64,000 nucleotides of DNA from JBFXCS01 sp050181915 (GCA_050181915.1 JBFXCS010000001.1:1054001-1118000), one strand, 5' to 3'. Positions 17,084 through 25,472 are shown, counted from the first letter of the stretch. Numbers and translations: made by a program. The notes: a model not told the origin generated them from the sequence alone.

Positions 17084-17685
17084 TCCGGCTGCTGCTGGCC
17101 GACGACCAGGCCCTGGTGCGATCCGCGCTCGCCGCGCTGCTCGAGCTGGAGGACGACTTCGAGGTGGTCGCCCAGGTCGGCCGCGGCGACGAGGTGGTCG
17201 ACGCGGCGCGGGCCACCGACGCCGACGTGGCCCTGCTCGACATCGAGATGCCGGGCCTCGACGGGCTGGCCGCCGCCGCCCTGCTGGCCGAGGGGGTGCC
17301 GCGGTGCAGGGTGCTGATCCTCACCACCTTCGGCCGCCCGGGCTACCTGCGCCGGGCGATGGAGTCGGGCGCGCTGGGCTTCGTGGTCAAGGACGCGCCC
17401 GCCGAGCAGCTCGCCGACGCCGTGCGCCGCGTCGCCGCCGGGCAGCGGGTCGTCGACCCCGCCCTCGCCGCGGCCACCCTGGCGGGCGGCCCCTCCCCCC
17501 TCACCGGCCGCGAGCGCGACGTCCTGGTCGCCGCCCGGGGGGGCGCCACCGTGGCCGACATCGCGCGCCGCCTGCACCTCTCCGAGGGCACGGTGCGCAA
17601 CTACCTGTCGGCCGCCATCGCCAAGACCGGCGTCCGCAACCGGGTCGAGGCGCTGCGCGTCGCCGACGAGAAAGGCTGGCTGTGA
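17080..17685 (+). CDS. Response regulator, NarL/LuxR family
   Basis: A 201-residue DNA-binding response regulator partnered with the preceding kinase. The receiver domain has LLADDQ at the N-terminus, phospho-acceptor D54 in ALLDIEMPG, and VVKDAPAEQ with the conserved lysine. The C-terminal LuxR helix-turn-helix is LTGRERDVLVAARGGATVADIARRLHLSEGTVRNYLSAA. GTG start overlaps the kinase stop. The palindrome TGACGTACGTCA upstream of the operon is a candidate target. Confidence 0.94.
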   Translation: MIRLLLADDQALVRSALAALLELEDDFEVVAQVGRGDEVVDAARATDADVALLDIEMPGLDGLAAAALLAEGVPRCRVLILTTFGRPGYLRRAMESGALGFVVKDAPAEQLADAVRRVAAGQRVVDPALAAATLAGGPSPLTGRERDVLVAARGGATVADIARRLHLSEGTVRNYLSAAIAKTGVRNRVEALRVADEKGWL

Positions 17686-18047
17686 CCGACTCCGCGACGG
17701 CGGCGCACTACCGCGACCGCTTCATCAGCTGCGACGACGACGGCGTCCGCATCCGCGCCTACTACCTGCCGTGGGGGACGCGGTCGATCCCCTACCCGGC
17801 GCTGCGCGCCGTCACCCGCGTGCCGATGAACGCGCTCAGCGGGCGGTTCCGCCTCTGGGGCACCGCGAACCCGCACTACTGGGCGAACCTCGACCCGCTC
17901 CGGCCCGGCAAGAGCGAGGCCTTCGTCCTCGACACCGGCCGCCGGGTGGCGGCCTTCGTCACCCCCGACGACCCGGACGGCTTCGCCGCCGCCCTGACGC
18001 GGCGCGGCATCGCGATCGCGCGGGGCGGCAGCCGGCTGCTCGTCTAG
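17682..18047 (+). CDS. Small PH-like domain protein of unknown function
   Basis: Predicted cytosolic protein of 121 residues, GTG start overlapping the response-regulator stop. The pattern of short strands (VRIRAYYLPW, IPYPALRAVTRV) ending in a helix (PDGFAAALTRRG) resembles bacterial PH-like domains, and such small proteins often follow exporter/two-component operons in actinobacteria. No catalytic residues are apparent. Function unknown; co-expression with the exporter operon is likely. Confidence 0.65.
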   Translation: MTDSATAAHYRDRFISCDDDGVRIRAYYLPWGTRSIPYPALRAVTRVPMNALSGRFRLWGTANPHYWANLDPLRPGKSEAFVLDTGRRVAAFVTPDDPDGFAAALTRRGIAIARGGSRLLV

Positions 18048-18123
18048 GCCCGAGGGAGGCCTGCGCCCGGCCCCGCGCGTACCCTGGCGGAGCCCCGACC
18101 CCCGCCCACCGCCCGGAGCGCAC

Positions 18124-19344
18124 CTGCACCTGCCCGCCTCACGGACGTCCGGAACGGCCCACGCGCTCCTCGCCGTCCCGACCTTCGGCCTGTCCCTGGC
18201 GTCGACCGTGGTGGGCACCTACCTGCCGGTGGTGGTGGCCCGGCAGGCGGGGTCGGCGACCGTCATCGCCGCCCTGATCGCGGTGGACGGCCTGCTGGCG
18301 CTGTTCCTGCCGATCATCGTCGGGGCCCGGTCGGATCGCCTGGTCAGCGCCATCGGCGGCCGCCTGCCCTTCGTGATCGTGGGCGTCGTCGTGATGCTCC
18401 CGGCCCTGGTGCTGCTGGGCCTGGAGCACCGCCCGGCCCCCGCCCTCGCCATCGTGGTCGTGGTCTTCGCCGGCTACTACATCGCCTACGAGCCCTACCG
18501 CGCGCTCTACCCGGACCTGGTGCCCGCCCCCCACCACGGCCGCTCCCAGAGCGCGCAGGCGGTGGCCCGCGGGGTCGGGACGGTGCTCGCCCTGGTGGGC
18601 GGGGGCATGCTGCTGGCCACCGGCGACGTCGTGCCCTTCGCGGCGGCGGCGGGGATCCTGGGGGTCACCACCGCGGCGTTCGTGTGGGCGCTGCTGCGCG
18701 CCGACGAGCCGCTGCAGCAGCAGCCCGGCACGGTGCTGCGGGCGGCGGACGCCTTCCGCACCGTCCGGAAGCTGCTCGCCGAGTCGGCCGACCTGCGGCG
18801 CTTCTTCGTCGCGAACGCGCTCTGGGAGGCCGCCCTCAGCGCCATCCGGACCTTCGTCGTGCTGTGGGTCACCACCGGCCTGGGGCTGAGCCTGGTCGCC
18901 TCCGCCGGGGTGATCGGAGCGGCCGGGGCGTGCGTGCTCGTGGGCGCGGCCCTCGCCGGCCGGCTGGCCGACCGCTTCGGCACGGGCGCCGTCGTGCGCG
19001 CCGCCGCGATCGCCTACGGCGCGCCGATGATCGTGCCCTTCCTCTTCGACCAGCCGGCGGCCCTGATCCCCGCGGTCCCGCTCATCGGGGCGAGCGCCGG
19101 GATCATGATGGCGCTGCCCTTCGCCATGCTCATCCCGATGATGCCGGCCGCCGGCCACGGCCTGCTGACCGGCGTCTACAGCATGAGCCGCGGCGTCGGC
19201 GTCATCGCCGGCCCGCTGCTGGCGGCCGCCGCCATCACCGCCCAGAACGCCCTCGACCTGCCGCTCGGCACGGTGTCGTACTCGGCGCTGTGGCTCGTCG
19301 CCGGCCTGCTGCTGGTGGCGAGCGTGCCCCTGGTGCGTCGCTAG
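18124..19344 (+). CDS. MFS transporter (SLC45-like), probable CTG start
   Basis: Major facilitator protein of about 406 residues and 12 helices; the YYIAYEPYRALYPDLV segment resembles SLC45/GPH-type sugar porters. The first ATG/GTG codon in frame is GTG 18208, which would remove most of the first helix (LLAVPTFGLSLASTVVGTYLP). No ATG, GTG or TTG exists between the previous in-frame stop and 18208, but CTG 18124 has GGAG five bases upstream, so I extend to it. The TAG stop lies inside a 17-base copy of the MITE end. Convergent with the NagD-like gene. Substrate unknown. Confidence 0.8.
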   Translation: MHLPASRTSGTAHALLAVPTFGLSLASTVVGTYLPVVVARQAGSATVIAALIAVDGLLALFLPIIVGARSDRLVSAIGGRLPFVIVGVVVMLPALVLLGLEHRPAPALAIVVVVFAGYYIAYEPYRALYPDLVPAPHHGRSQSAQAVARGVGTVLALVGGGMLLATGDVVPFAAAAGILGVTTAAFVWALLRADEPLQQQPGTVLRAADAFRTVRKLLAESADLRRFFVANALWEAALSAIRTFVVLWVTTGLGLSLVASAGVIGAAGACVLVGAALAGRLADRFGTGAVVRAAAIAYGAPMIVPFLFDQPAALIPAVPLIGASAGIMMALPFAMLIPMMPAAGHGLLTGVYSMSRGVGVIAGPLLAAAAITAQNALDLPLGTVSYSALWLVAGLLLVASVPLVRR

Positions 19345-19357
19345 TGTCCCGAGTCGC
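19341..19357 (+). repeat. Solo terminal repeat matching the MITE end
   Basis: CTAGTGTCCCGAGTCGC is identical over 17 bases to the right end (reverse complement) of the MITE-like element at 5811-5975. No second end is found within the following few hundred bases, so it looks like a truncated or solo remnant. It supplies the TAG stop of the MFS gene and lies between convergent genes. Confidence 0.55.
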
Positions 19358-19366
19358 GGCCGCCGG

Positions 19367-20161
19367 TCAGTCGGCGAGCAGACCGCGCAGGTCGGCCCAC
19401 ACGTGGGTGGGCCGCCGCTGCGGCGGCGCGCTGCGGGCGGCGGCCGCCGAGCTCGCCCCGGTGAGGACCAGGGCGCCGTCGAAGCCGGCCCGGACGGCCC
19501 CGGCGATGTCGGTCTCGAGGCGGTCGCCGATCACCAGCGGCCGCCGCGCGCCCATCCGGCGGGCGGCCTGCGCGAACATCAGCGGCTGCGGCTTGCCGAT
19601 CACCCGGGGCCGGCGCCCGGTCGCCGTCGCCACCGCCGCGACGAGGGCGCCGTTGCCCGGCGCCAAGCCGCGCTCGGTGGGCACGCTCGCATCGTCGTTC
19701 GTCGCCAGCCACGGCACGCCGTCGGCGAGCGCGTAGGCGGCCTCGGCGAGCTGCCCCCAGCCGACCTCCGGCGCCCAGCCCTGGATCACCGCGCGCGGGC
19801 CGTCGCCCTGCGAGCGCACCGGGCGCAACCCGGCCTCGCGCAGCGCGGTCTCGATCGCGGCGCCCCCCACCACGAGCACCGGCGCCCCGCCGGGCATCTC
19901 GTCCGCCAGGGCGCGGGCGCCCGCGACGGCCGCGGTGACCACCTCGTCCGGCTCCGCCGCCACCCCCAGCGAGCGCAGCAGGGCCGCGACCTCGTCGGGG
20001 GTGCGGGAGGCGTTGTTGGTGACGAAGGCGCAGGGCGCGCCGCGCCGCCTGAGCTCGGCGAGCGACTCGACCGCGCCCGGGATCGCCGCGGCGCCCCGGA
20101 ACACCACGCCGTCGAGGTCGAGCAGGAACCCGTCGTAGTCGGCGGCCGCCGCCACCGGCAC
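19367..20161 (-). CDS. HAD-superfamily phosphatase, NagD-like (HAD-IIA)
   Basis: The 264-residue hydrolase begins MPVAAAADYDGFLLDLDGVV: motif I DLDG holds the nucleophile. Motif II is FVTNNASRT, and motif III/IV reads IGKPQPLMF then VIGDRLETDIAGA. The order and cap type fit HAD-IIA enzymes, which act on small sugar or glycerol phosphates. GTG 20161 is chosen because the HAD core starts right after it; GTG 20155 is nearly equivalent. It follows dhaK by 59 bases with a hairpin between, so it may be partly uncoupled from the operon. Substrate unknown, plausibly a triose or ketose phosphate. Confidence 0.85.
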   Translation of the reverse strand: MPVAAAADYDGFLLDLDGVVFRGAAAIPGAVESLAELRRRGAPCAFVTNNASRTPDEVAALLRSLGVAAEPDEVVTAAVAGARALADEMPGGAPVLVVGGAAIETALREAGLRPVRSQGDGPRAVIQGWAPEVGWGQLAEAAYALADGVPWLATNDDASVPTERGLAPGNGALVAAVATATGRRPRVIGKPQPLMFAQAARRMGARRPLVIGDRLETDIAGAVRAGFDGALVLTGASSAAAARSAPPQRRPTHVWADLRGLLAD

Positions 20162-20180
20162 AGTCTCGCGCGCGGCGGCC

Positions 20181-20208
20181 GCCGCCGCCCGGCACCTCGG
20201 GCGGCGGC
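20181..20208 (-). terminator. Hairpin between dhaK and the NagD-like gene
   Basis: Perfect 11-base arms GCCGCCGCCCG and CGGGCGGCGGC around loop GCACCT, just downstream of the dhaK stop. There is no T-run, so it may be an attenuating or RNA-stabilising structure rather than a strong terminator. Confidence 0.4.
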
Positions 20209-20220
20209 CCCGCCCCCGCC

Positions 20221-21216
20221 TCAGAAGACCCGGATCGGGATCTCCGCCGGCGCCGCCAGCAGATCGGCCAGCTCGTCGTCGAGCTTCACGAGCGTGAGGG
20301 AGCAGCCGGCCATGTCGAGCGACGTGCAGTACTCGCCCACGTAGTTGCGGCGCACGTTGATGCCGCGCGCGGCGAGCTGCTCGTGGGCGTACCCGTACAG
20401 CAGGTAGAGCTCGCTGATCGGCGTGCCGCCGAGGCCGTTGATCATCAGCGCCACGTCGTCGCCGGACGAGAAGGGCAGGTCGGTGACCACGGCCTCCAGC
20501 AGCTCGTCGACGATCGCGTTCGCGGCCGCCAGCTTCTCGCGGCGCCGGCCCGGCTCGCCGTGGATGCCGACGCCCATCTCCATCTCGTCGTCGCCGAGGT
20601 CGAACAGGGGCGACCCCTTGGCCGGCGGCGTGCACGAGGTGAGCGCCATGCCCATGGTCCGCGCCGCGGAGTTGACCCGCTCGCCGAGGGCGACGAGATC
20701 GTCGAGCTCGGCCCCGCGCTCGGAGGCCGCCCCCAGCGCCTTGATGACGAAGAAGTTGCCCGCCACCCCGCGGCGGCCCACCGTGTAGGTGGAGTCCTTC
20801 ACCGCGACGTCGTCGTCGACGATCACGGTGCCGATGCGCACCCCCTCCGCCTCGGCCATCTCCCGGCCCATGTCGAAGGCCATGCGGTCGCCGGTGTAGT
20901 TGTTGATGATGTGGAGCACCCCCTTCGGGGTGTTGAGCAGCTTGCTCGTCTCCAGCACGTAGTCCATCGGCGGGGCCGAGAAGACGTCGCCGGGGCACGC
21001 CGCGTCGAGCATCCCCCGCCCCACCGCCATCACGTGCGCGGGCTCATGACCGGAACCGGAGCCCTGGATGATCGACACCTTGTCGTCGCGCGGCGCGTCG
21101 GCCCGCATGATCAGGTTGTAGTCGGGCACGTACCTGATGGTGTCCGGGTTCGCGAGGGCGATGCCCTTCAGCATCTCGGGTACGAAGTCCTTCGGGTCGT
21201 TCACGAACTTCTTCAC
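20221..21216 (-). CDS. dhaK: Dihydroxyacetone kinase subunit DhaK
   Basis: DhaK binds dihydroxyacetone (or a related short ketose) through a hemiaminal to a histidine. The 331-residue protein shows the substrate histidine H219 in GVGIHGEPG, the GSGSGHEPAH loop at 52-61 and the C-terminal TSLDMAGCSLT segment. GTG start with AAAGGTG ribosome-binding site five bases away. It lies 36 bases downstream of dhaL; the order L then K is reversed from E. coli. No DhaM phosphotransferase subunit is encoded nearby, so the phosphate donor is uncertain. Confidence 0.95.
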   Translation of the reverse strand: MKKFVNDPKDFVPEMLKGIALANPDTIRYVPDYNLIMRADAPRDDKVSIIQGSGSGHEPAHVMAVGRGMLDAACPGDVFSAPPMDYVLETSKLLNTPKGVLHIINNYTGDRMAFDMGREMAEAEGVRIGTVIVDDDVAVKDSTYTVGRRGVAGNFFVIKALGAASERGAELDDLVALGERVNSAARTMGMALTSCTPPAKGSPLFDLGDDEMEMGVGIHGEPGRRREKLAAANAIVDELLEAVVTDLPFSSGDDVALMINGLGGTPISELYLLYGYAHEQLAARGINVRRNYVGEYCTSLDMAGCSLTLVKLDDELADLLAAPAEIPIRVF

Positions 21217-21252
21217 GGCGTCACCTTTCTGGCGTGGTCGCCGGCCGCGGCG

Positions 21253-21891
21253 TCAGGCCGCGGGCCAGGCCTTGGCGATCTGCTCGAACATCACGGCGAC
21301 GCCGACGGCGCCGGCGTCGGGACTGCCGATGCTGCGCTCGCCCGTGTACGAGGCCCTGCCGCGCTTCGCCAGCATCGCGCTGGTCGCGTCCGCGGCCTCG
21401 CGCGCGGCCTCGGCCGCCGCCGTCACCGCGGCGCCGGAGTCCGCGCCGGCGGCGAGCCGCGCCTCCAGGGCGTCGACCGCCGGGACCAGCGCGTCGAGGA
21501 GCGTCTTGTCGCCCACGTCGGACTGACCGCGCTGCTTGATCCCATCGATCGCCGCGCGCAGCATCGCGACGGCCTCGGCCGACCCGAGGTCGCCAGCGCC
21601 GTTCGCCGCGCCGCCCGCCCGCAGGAACGCGGTGCCCCACAGCGGGCCCGAGGTCCCGCCGATGCGGCTGGTCACGATCACCGCGACCTTGCGCAGGAAG
21701 GTGGCGACGTCCGTCCGGTCGAGCCCGTCCCAGTCGGCGAGGACGATCTCGAAGCCGCGCGCCAGCGAGTAGCCGAAGTCGCCGTCGCCGACGACCGCGT
21801 CGAGCTCGCCGAAGTAGCCCTCGTTGTCGACGGCGGTCTGCGCCATCGTGCGCACCACCAGCTCGACCCTGTCGAAGCCCGCCTGACCCAT
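21253..21891 (-). CDS. dhaL: Dihydroxyacetone kinase subunit DhaL
   Basis: DhaL carries the nucleotide that phosphorylates the ketose held by DhaK. The 212-residue protein has the metal/ADP motif LDAVVGDGDFGYSLARGF (D31, D36, D38), GGTSGPLWG and a C-terminal SIGSPDAGAV loop. GDGD is like ATP-dependent kinases, whereas the following GYSLARGF looks like phosphotransferase-linked DhaL, so the donor cannot be settled by eye. It is 27 bases downstream of the CbbY-like gene and 36 upstream of dhaK. Confidence 0.93.
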   Translation of the reverse strand: MGQAGFDRVELVVRTMAQTAVDNEGYFGELDAVVGDGDFGYSLARGFEIVLADWDGLDRTDVATFLRKVAVIVTSRIGGTSGPLWGTAFLRAGGAANGAGDLGSAEAVAMLRAAIDGIKQRGQSDVGDKTLLDALVPAVDALEARLAAGADSGAAVTAAAEAAREAADATSAMLAKRGRASYTGERSIGSPDAGAVGVAVMFEQIAKAWPAA

Positions 21892-21918
21892 CGTCGCCCG
21901 CCCCCTTCGCTCGCCGTG

Positions 21919-22692
21919 TCAGCCTTCGAGGCAGGCCTCGAGGTCGCCCAACGTCACGTGGTCGCCCGGCCTGGCGCGCCCGTGGCCGCCCAGCACCCGG
22001 GTGCGCTCGCCCCCCGGGTCGCCGAGGGAGCTGACGACCAGCTCCGCCTCCGTGAAGTCCTCGTGCTCCGTGTAGCCGTTGACCGTGACCACGCAGCGCA
22101 GGCCCGCGCCCGCCGCCGCCTCCAGCCCGTTGCGGGAGTCCTCGATCACGAGCGCGTCGCCCGGCTCGGCGCCCAGGCGCGCGAGGGCGAGCGCGTAGAT
22201 GTCGGGGGCCGGCTTCTTGTGCGCCACCACGTCGCCGGCGAGCACCGCCGCGAAGCGGGCCGCCCGCTCCGGCCCGGCCACGTGATCCAGCACCGCCCGC
22301 ACCGACGGCTCCGCCGACGTGGAGGCGACGGCCAGGGTCCAGCCGGCGTCCAGGGCCTCCCCGATGATGCGGGGGATGCCCGGGCGCGCCGGCAGCGCCC
22401 CCTCGGCCACCATCTCGGTGTAGATCGCCGTCTTACGGGCGTGCCAGCGCGCGACCTCGGCCGCCTGGCCCTCGCGGTCGAGGGGAAGGCCCGCGTCGCG
22501 CACGAACGCCGGCGTGAGCAGGCTCGCCATCCGCTCCTTGCCGCCGCCGATGCCGAGCTTGCGGCCGTACTCCTCCTCCGACCACCGCACGGGGAGGCCG
22601 AACTCGGCGAAGGCGCGGTTGAAGGCGGGCAGGTGGCCGTGCCGCTCGGTGTCGGCGAGCACGCCGTCGCAGTCGAAGATCAGCGCTCTCAC
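21919..22692 (-). CDS. HAD phosphatase, CbbY/CbbZ-like (HAD-IA)
   Basis: A 257-residue haloacid-dehalogenase phosphatase. Motif I is LIFDCDGVLADTE with catalytic aspartates; motif II ASTSAEPSV; lysine in AHKKPAPDIY; and motif IV VIEDSRNGLEAA. The segment HLPAFNRAFAEFGLPVRWSEEEY resembles CbbY, a xylulose-1,5-bisphosphate phosphatase of Calvin-cycle bacteria. No RuBisCO is in this window, so it may act on another sugar bisphosphate. GTG start overlaps the aldolase stop by 4 bases, strongly suggesting that the two act in one pathway. Confidence 0.85.
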   Translation of the reverse strand: MRALIFDCDGVLADTERHGHLPAFNRAFAEFGLPVRWSEEEYGRKLGIGGGKERMASLLTPAFVRDAGLPLDREGQAAEVARWHARKTAIYTEMVAEGALPARPGIPRIIGEALDAGWTLAVASTSAEPSVRAVLDHVAGPERAARFAAVLAGDVVAHKKPAPDIYALALARLGAEPGDALVIEDSRNGLEAAAGAGLRCVVTVNGYTEHEDFTEAELVVSSLGDPGGERTRVLGGHGRARPGDHVTLGDLEACLEG

Positions 22693-23543
22693 CAGGCCTT
22701 GCCCGCGCCGCCGAACAGCCGGATGTGGCGCCCCGCCATCTCCCTGATCGCCGCGAGCTGCGCGCGGAACAGGGACGGCGGGTCGTACTTGCCGGGGTTC
22801 TCGTCGAGGAACCGGCGCGTCGAGTCGAGGTACGTGACCTTCAGCGCCGTCGAGATGTTGACCTTGGCGCAGCCGCGGGCGATGAGGTCCCTGAAGGCGT
22901 CGTCGGAGAGGCCGGTGCCGCCGTGCAGCACCATCGGCACCGGCACCCGCGCCACCAGGTCGGTGACGCGCTGCGGGTTCAGCTCGGGCGCGCTCGTGTA
23001 GACGCCATGGGCGGTGCCGATCGCCGGCGCGAACGCGTCGACGCGGGTCGTCTCCAGGAAGGCGACGGCCTCGTCGAGGGGGTAGATCTCGCCCTCCTCG
23101 TCGGAGCCGACGCCGTCCTCGACGCCGCGCACCCCCTCGATCTCCCCCTCGACGTGCGCGCCGTGGCGGCGGGCCTCGGCCACCACCTCCACGGTCTGGC
23201 GGGTGCACTCGGCGACCGGCAGGGCGGAGCCGTCGAACAGCACCGAGTTCCACCCCGTGTCGAGGCACAGGGTGATGACCTCCCGCTCCGGGCAGTGGTC
23301 GAGGTGCAGCGTCACCGGCACCGACGCCGGCTCGGCCATCTCCCGGAACATGGCGTGGAGCACCCGGGCGCCGATCGACTTCACCGTCTTCACCGAGGTC
23401 TGCACGATGAGCGGGGCCTGCGCCTCCTCGGCGGCCTCGATCACCGCCTGCAGGCTCAGGTCGTTGACGACGTTGAACGCCGCGACGCCGTAGCGCTCGG
23501 CGAACGCGCGGTCGACGATCTCCTTGAACGGGACGACGGGCAT
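22689..23543 (-). CDS. Class II ketose-bisphosphate aldolase (fructose/tagatose type)
   Basis: Zinc-dependent aldolase of 284 residues. Metal-binding and catalytic signatures are LHLDHCPE (about 83-90), HVEGEIEGVRG, IGTAHGVY, LHGGTGL and KVNISTALK. The enzyme would split a ketose (bis)phosphate into DHAP and an aldehyde. The compact form resembles tagatose/short-chain class II aldolases. ATG 23543 (MPVVPFKEIVD) follows GGAGG. It is first in an operon with a CbbY-like phosphatase, DhaL and DhaK, so the operon promoter lies within 23544-23642. Sugar specificity cannot be decided. Confidence 0.9.
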   Translation of the reverse strand: MPVVPFKEIVDRAFAERYGVAAFNVVNDLSLQAVIEAAEEAQAPLIVQTSVKTVKSIGARVLHAMFREMAEPASVPVTLHLDHCPEREVITLCLDTGWNSVLFDGSALPVAECTRQTVEVVAEARRHGAHVEGEIEGVRGVEDGVGSDEEGEIYPLDEAVAFLETTRVDAFAPAIGTAHGVYTSAPELNPQRVTDLVARVPVPMVLHGGTGLSDDAFRDLIARGCAKVNISTALKVTYLDSTRRFLDENPGKYDPPSLFRAQLAAIREMAGRHIRLFGGAGKAW

Positions 23544-23642
23544 GGCCCCTCCGGCCACCGGGACGCCGGTCGTCCGCGACGCTACGACAGGTCGCCCGGC
23601 CCGCCATCGGGGGGATCACCCGTCCCGCGCTGAGGGATCCCT

Positions 23643-25472
23643 CTACCCCGCGGCGCGCTCCCGTCCCCGCAGAGCCGCCTCGGTGCGGTTGCGGGCGCCG
23701 GTCTTGCGCAGGATCGCCCCCACGTGCTTCTCGACCGTCTTCACGGAGATCGTCAGCGCCTCGGCGATCGCCCGGTCCGGCAGGCCGCGCTCGAGCAGCG
23801 CCAGCACCTCGCGCTCGCGCTCGGAGAGGCCGGCGGCCGCCCCGCTGAAGTGGGCCTGCAGGCGCTCCACCGCGTCGCCCGACAGGAGCGCGCCGCCGTG
23901 GGCCGCGGCGAGCACGGCCCGGGCGAGCTCGGGCCCGGAGGCGTCCTTGCCCAGGTAGCCGCGGGCGCCGGCGCGCACCGCCCCGGTCACCAGCTCGTCG
24001 TGGTCGAAGGCGGTGAGCGCGACGATCGCCGCCTCCGGGTCCTCGGCGCGGATCCGGGCGATCGCCTCGACGCCGTCGCCGTCCGGCATGCGCAGGTCCA
24101 TCAGGACGACGTCGGGGCGCAGGGCGCGCCACAGCACCAGCGCCTGCCGTCCCGAGCCGGCCTGTCCGACGATCTCGATCGACGGCTCCGAGTCGGAGAG
24201 CAGGCGCGAGATGCCGACGCGCACCGCCTCGTGGTCGTCGACCACCAGCAGGGTGACGCGGCCGCCCGCGGCGGGGTCGGCGGCCTCGTCGAGGTCGGCG
24301 ACCCGGGCCCGCACGCGCGTGCCCCATCCGGGGGTCGACTCGATCTCGAGGGTGCCGCCCATCAGGCGCGCCCGCTCGGCCATGCCGCGCAGGCCCATGC
24401 CGTGCAGGGCCCCGGCCGTCTCGGCGCCGGGCAGGTCGAAGCCGGCGCCGTCGTCCTGCACCAGCAGCGTGACGCCCCCGTCCGCGTACACGACGCCCAC
24501 CCGCACCGACCGGGCGTCGGCGTGGTGGAGGGCGTTCGTGAGCGCCTCCTGGGCGATGCGGAACAGCGAGTGGGCCGCCTCGGCGGGCAGCGCGACCGGC
24601 CGGCCGGCGACCACCAGGCGCACGTCCGCCGATCCGGTGCGGTCGGCCCAGGCGAGCTCCAGCTCCAGCGCCTCCTCCAGCGAGCGGCCGGCGAGGGGCG
24701 AGGGGGCCAGCCCGAGGACGCTGCGCCGGGTCTCGTCGAGCGCGAACCGCGCCGCGGCCTCGCCCTCGTCGAGCGCCGCGCGGACGCCGTCGCGGTCGCC
24801 GGCGTCCAGGGCGGCGCCGGCCGAGCGCAGGTGCAGGAGCACCGAGACGAGGCCCTTGGCCACGGTGTCGTGCACCTCGCGGGCCATCCGGTTGCGCTCG
24901 GCGGCCGCGGCCTCGGAGCGCGCGTTGGCCTCGGCCGTCTCGTGCAGGCGGGCGTAGGTGATCGCCAGCGCCGCGTGCTTGGCGAACAGCTCGAGCAGCC
25001 CGGCGTCCGCGGCGTCGAAGGCCCGCCCGGCGTCGCGGCTGAAGATCACGCACGAGCCGATGATGCGATCGCCCCACCAGATCGGCACGCCGATGACGCC
25101 GCGCAGGGAGCCGCGGTCGGCCTCGGGCACGTGCCCGCCGGGCACCTGCCCGTAGTCGGCGAACATCACCGAGCCGCGCCGCTCGACGACCGCGCCCGTC
25201 ACCCCCTCGGTGAGCGGGAACACGCGCCCCTGCTGGCAGGCGACGCCGATGTCGGCCTCCTTGCGGTAGACGCCGGCCAGCTCGTCGACCAGGCAGATCG
25301 AGCCGGCGTCCCCGCCCAGCAGGCGGATGGAGCGGTCGAGGATGCGCTCCAGCAGGGGGCGCAGCGAGAGCTCGGCGCCCAGGTCCTCGACCACGGCCTC
25401 GAGCGCCGACGCGCGGTCGAGGCCGCGCTCGGACGGTGGTCCCTCGGGGATCCGGGAATCGTGCGCTCGCAC
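23643..25472 (-). CDS. Single-chain two-component protein: GAF, histidine kinase, receiver and LuxR DNA-binding domains
   Basis: One open frame of 609 residues contains a GAF sensor (about 25-175), HisKA_3 dimerisation region with H200 in RMAREVHDTVAKG, an ATPase domain (EALTNALHHA, QDDGAGFD, GMGLRGMAERA), a receiver (LLVVDDHE, phospho-acceptor D458 in VLMDLRMPD, K508) and a LuxR helix-turn-helix (LSEREREVLALLERG through TVEKHVGA). No stop separates kinase from regulator. The start is uncertain; GTG 25472 (VRAHDSRIPEG) is chosen because further upstream residues look non-coding and run into era. No transmembrane segment, so it senses an internal signal. The aldolase/DhaKL operon lies directly downstream. 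Confidence 0.88.
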   Translation of the reverse strand: MRAHDSRIPEGPPSERGLDRASALEAVVEDLGAELSLRPLLERILDRSIRLLGGDAGSICLVDELAGVYRKEADIGVACQQGRVFPLTEGVTGAVVERRGSVMFADYGQVPGGHVPEADRGSLRGVIGVPIWWGDRIIGSCVIFSRDAGRAFDAADAGLLELFAKHAALAITYARLHETAEANARSEAAAAERNRMAREVHDTVAKGLVSVLLHLRSAGAALDAGDRDGVRAALDEGEAAARFALDETRRSVLGLAPSPLAGRSLEEALELELAWADRTGSADVRLVVAGRPVALPAEAAHSLFRIAQEALTNALHHADARSVRVGVVYADGGVTLLVQDDGAGFDLPGAETAGALHGMGLRGMAERARLMGGTLEIESTPGWGTRVRARVADLDEAADPAAGGRVTLLVVDDHEAVRVGISRLLSDSEPSIEIVGQAGSGRQALVLWRALRPDVVLMDLRMPDGDGVEAIARIRAEDPEAAIVALTAFDHDELVTGAVRAGARGYLGKDASGPELARAVLAAAHGGALLSGDAVERLQAHFSGAAAGLSEREREVLALLERGLPDRAIAEALTISVKTVEKHVGAILRKTGARNRTEAALRGRERAAG

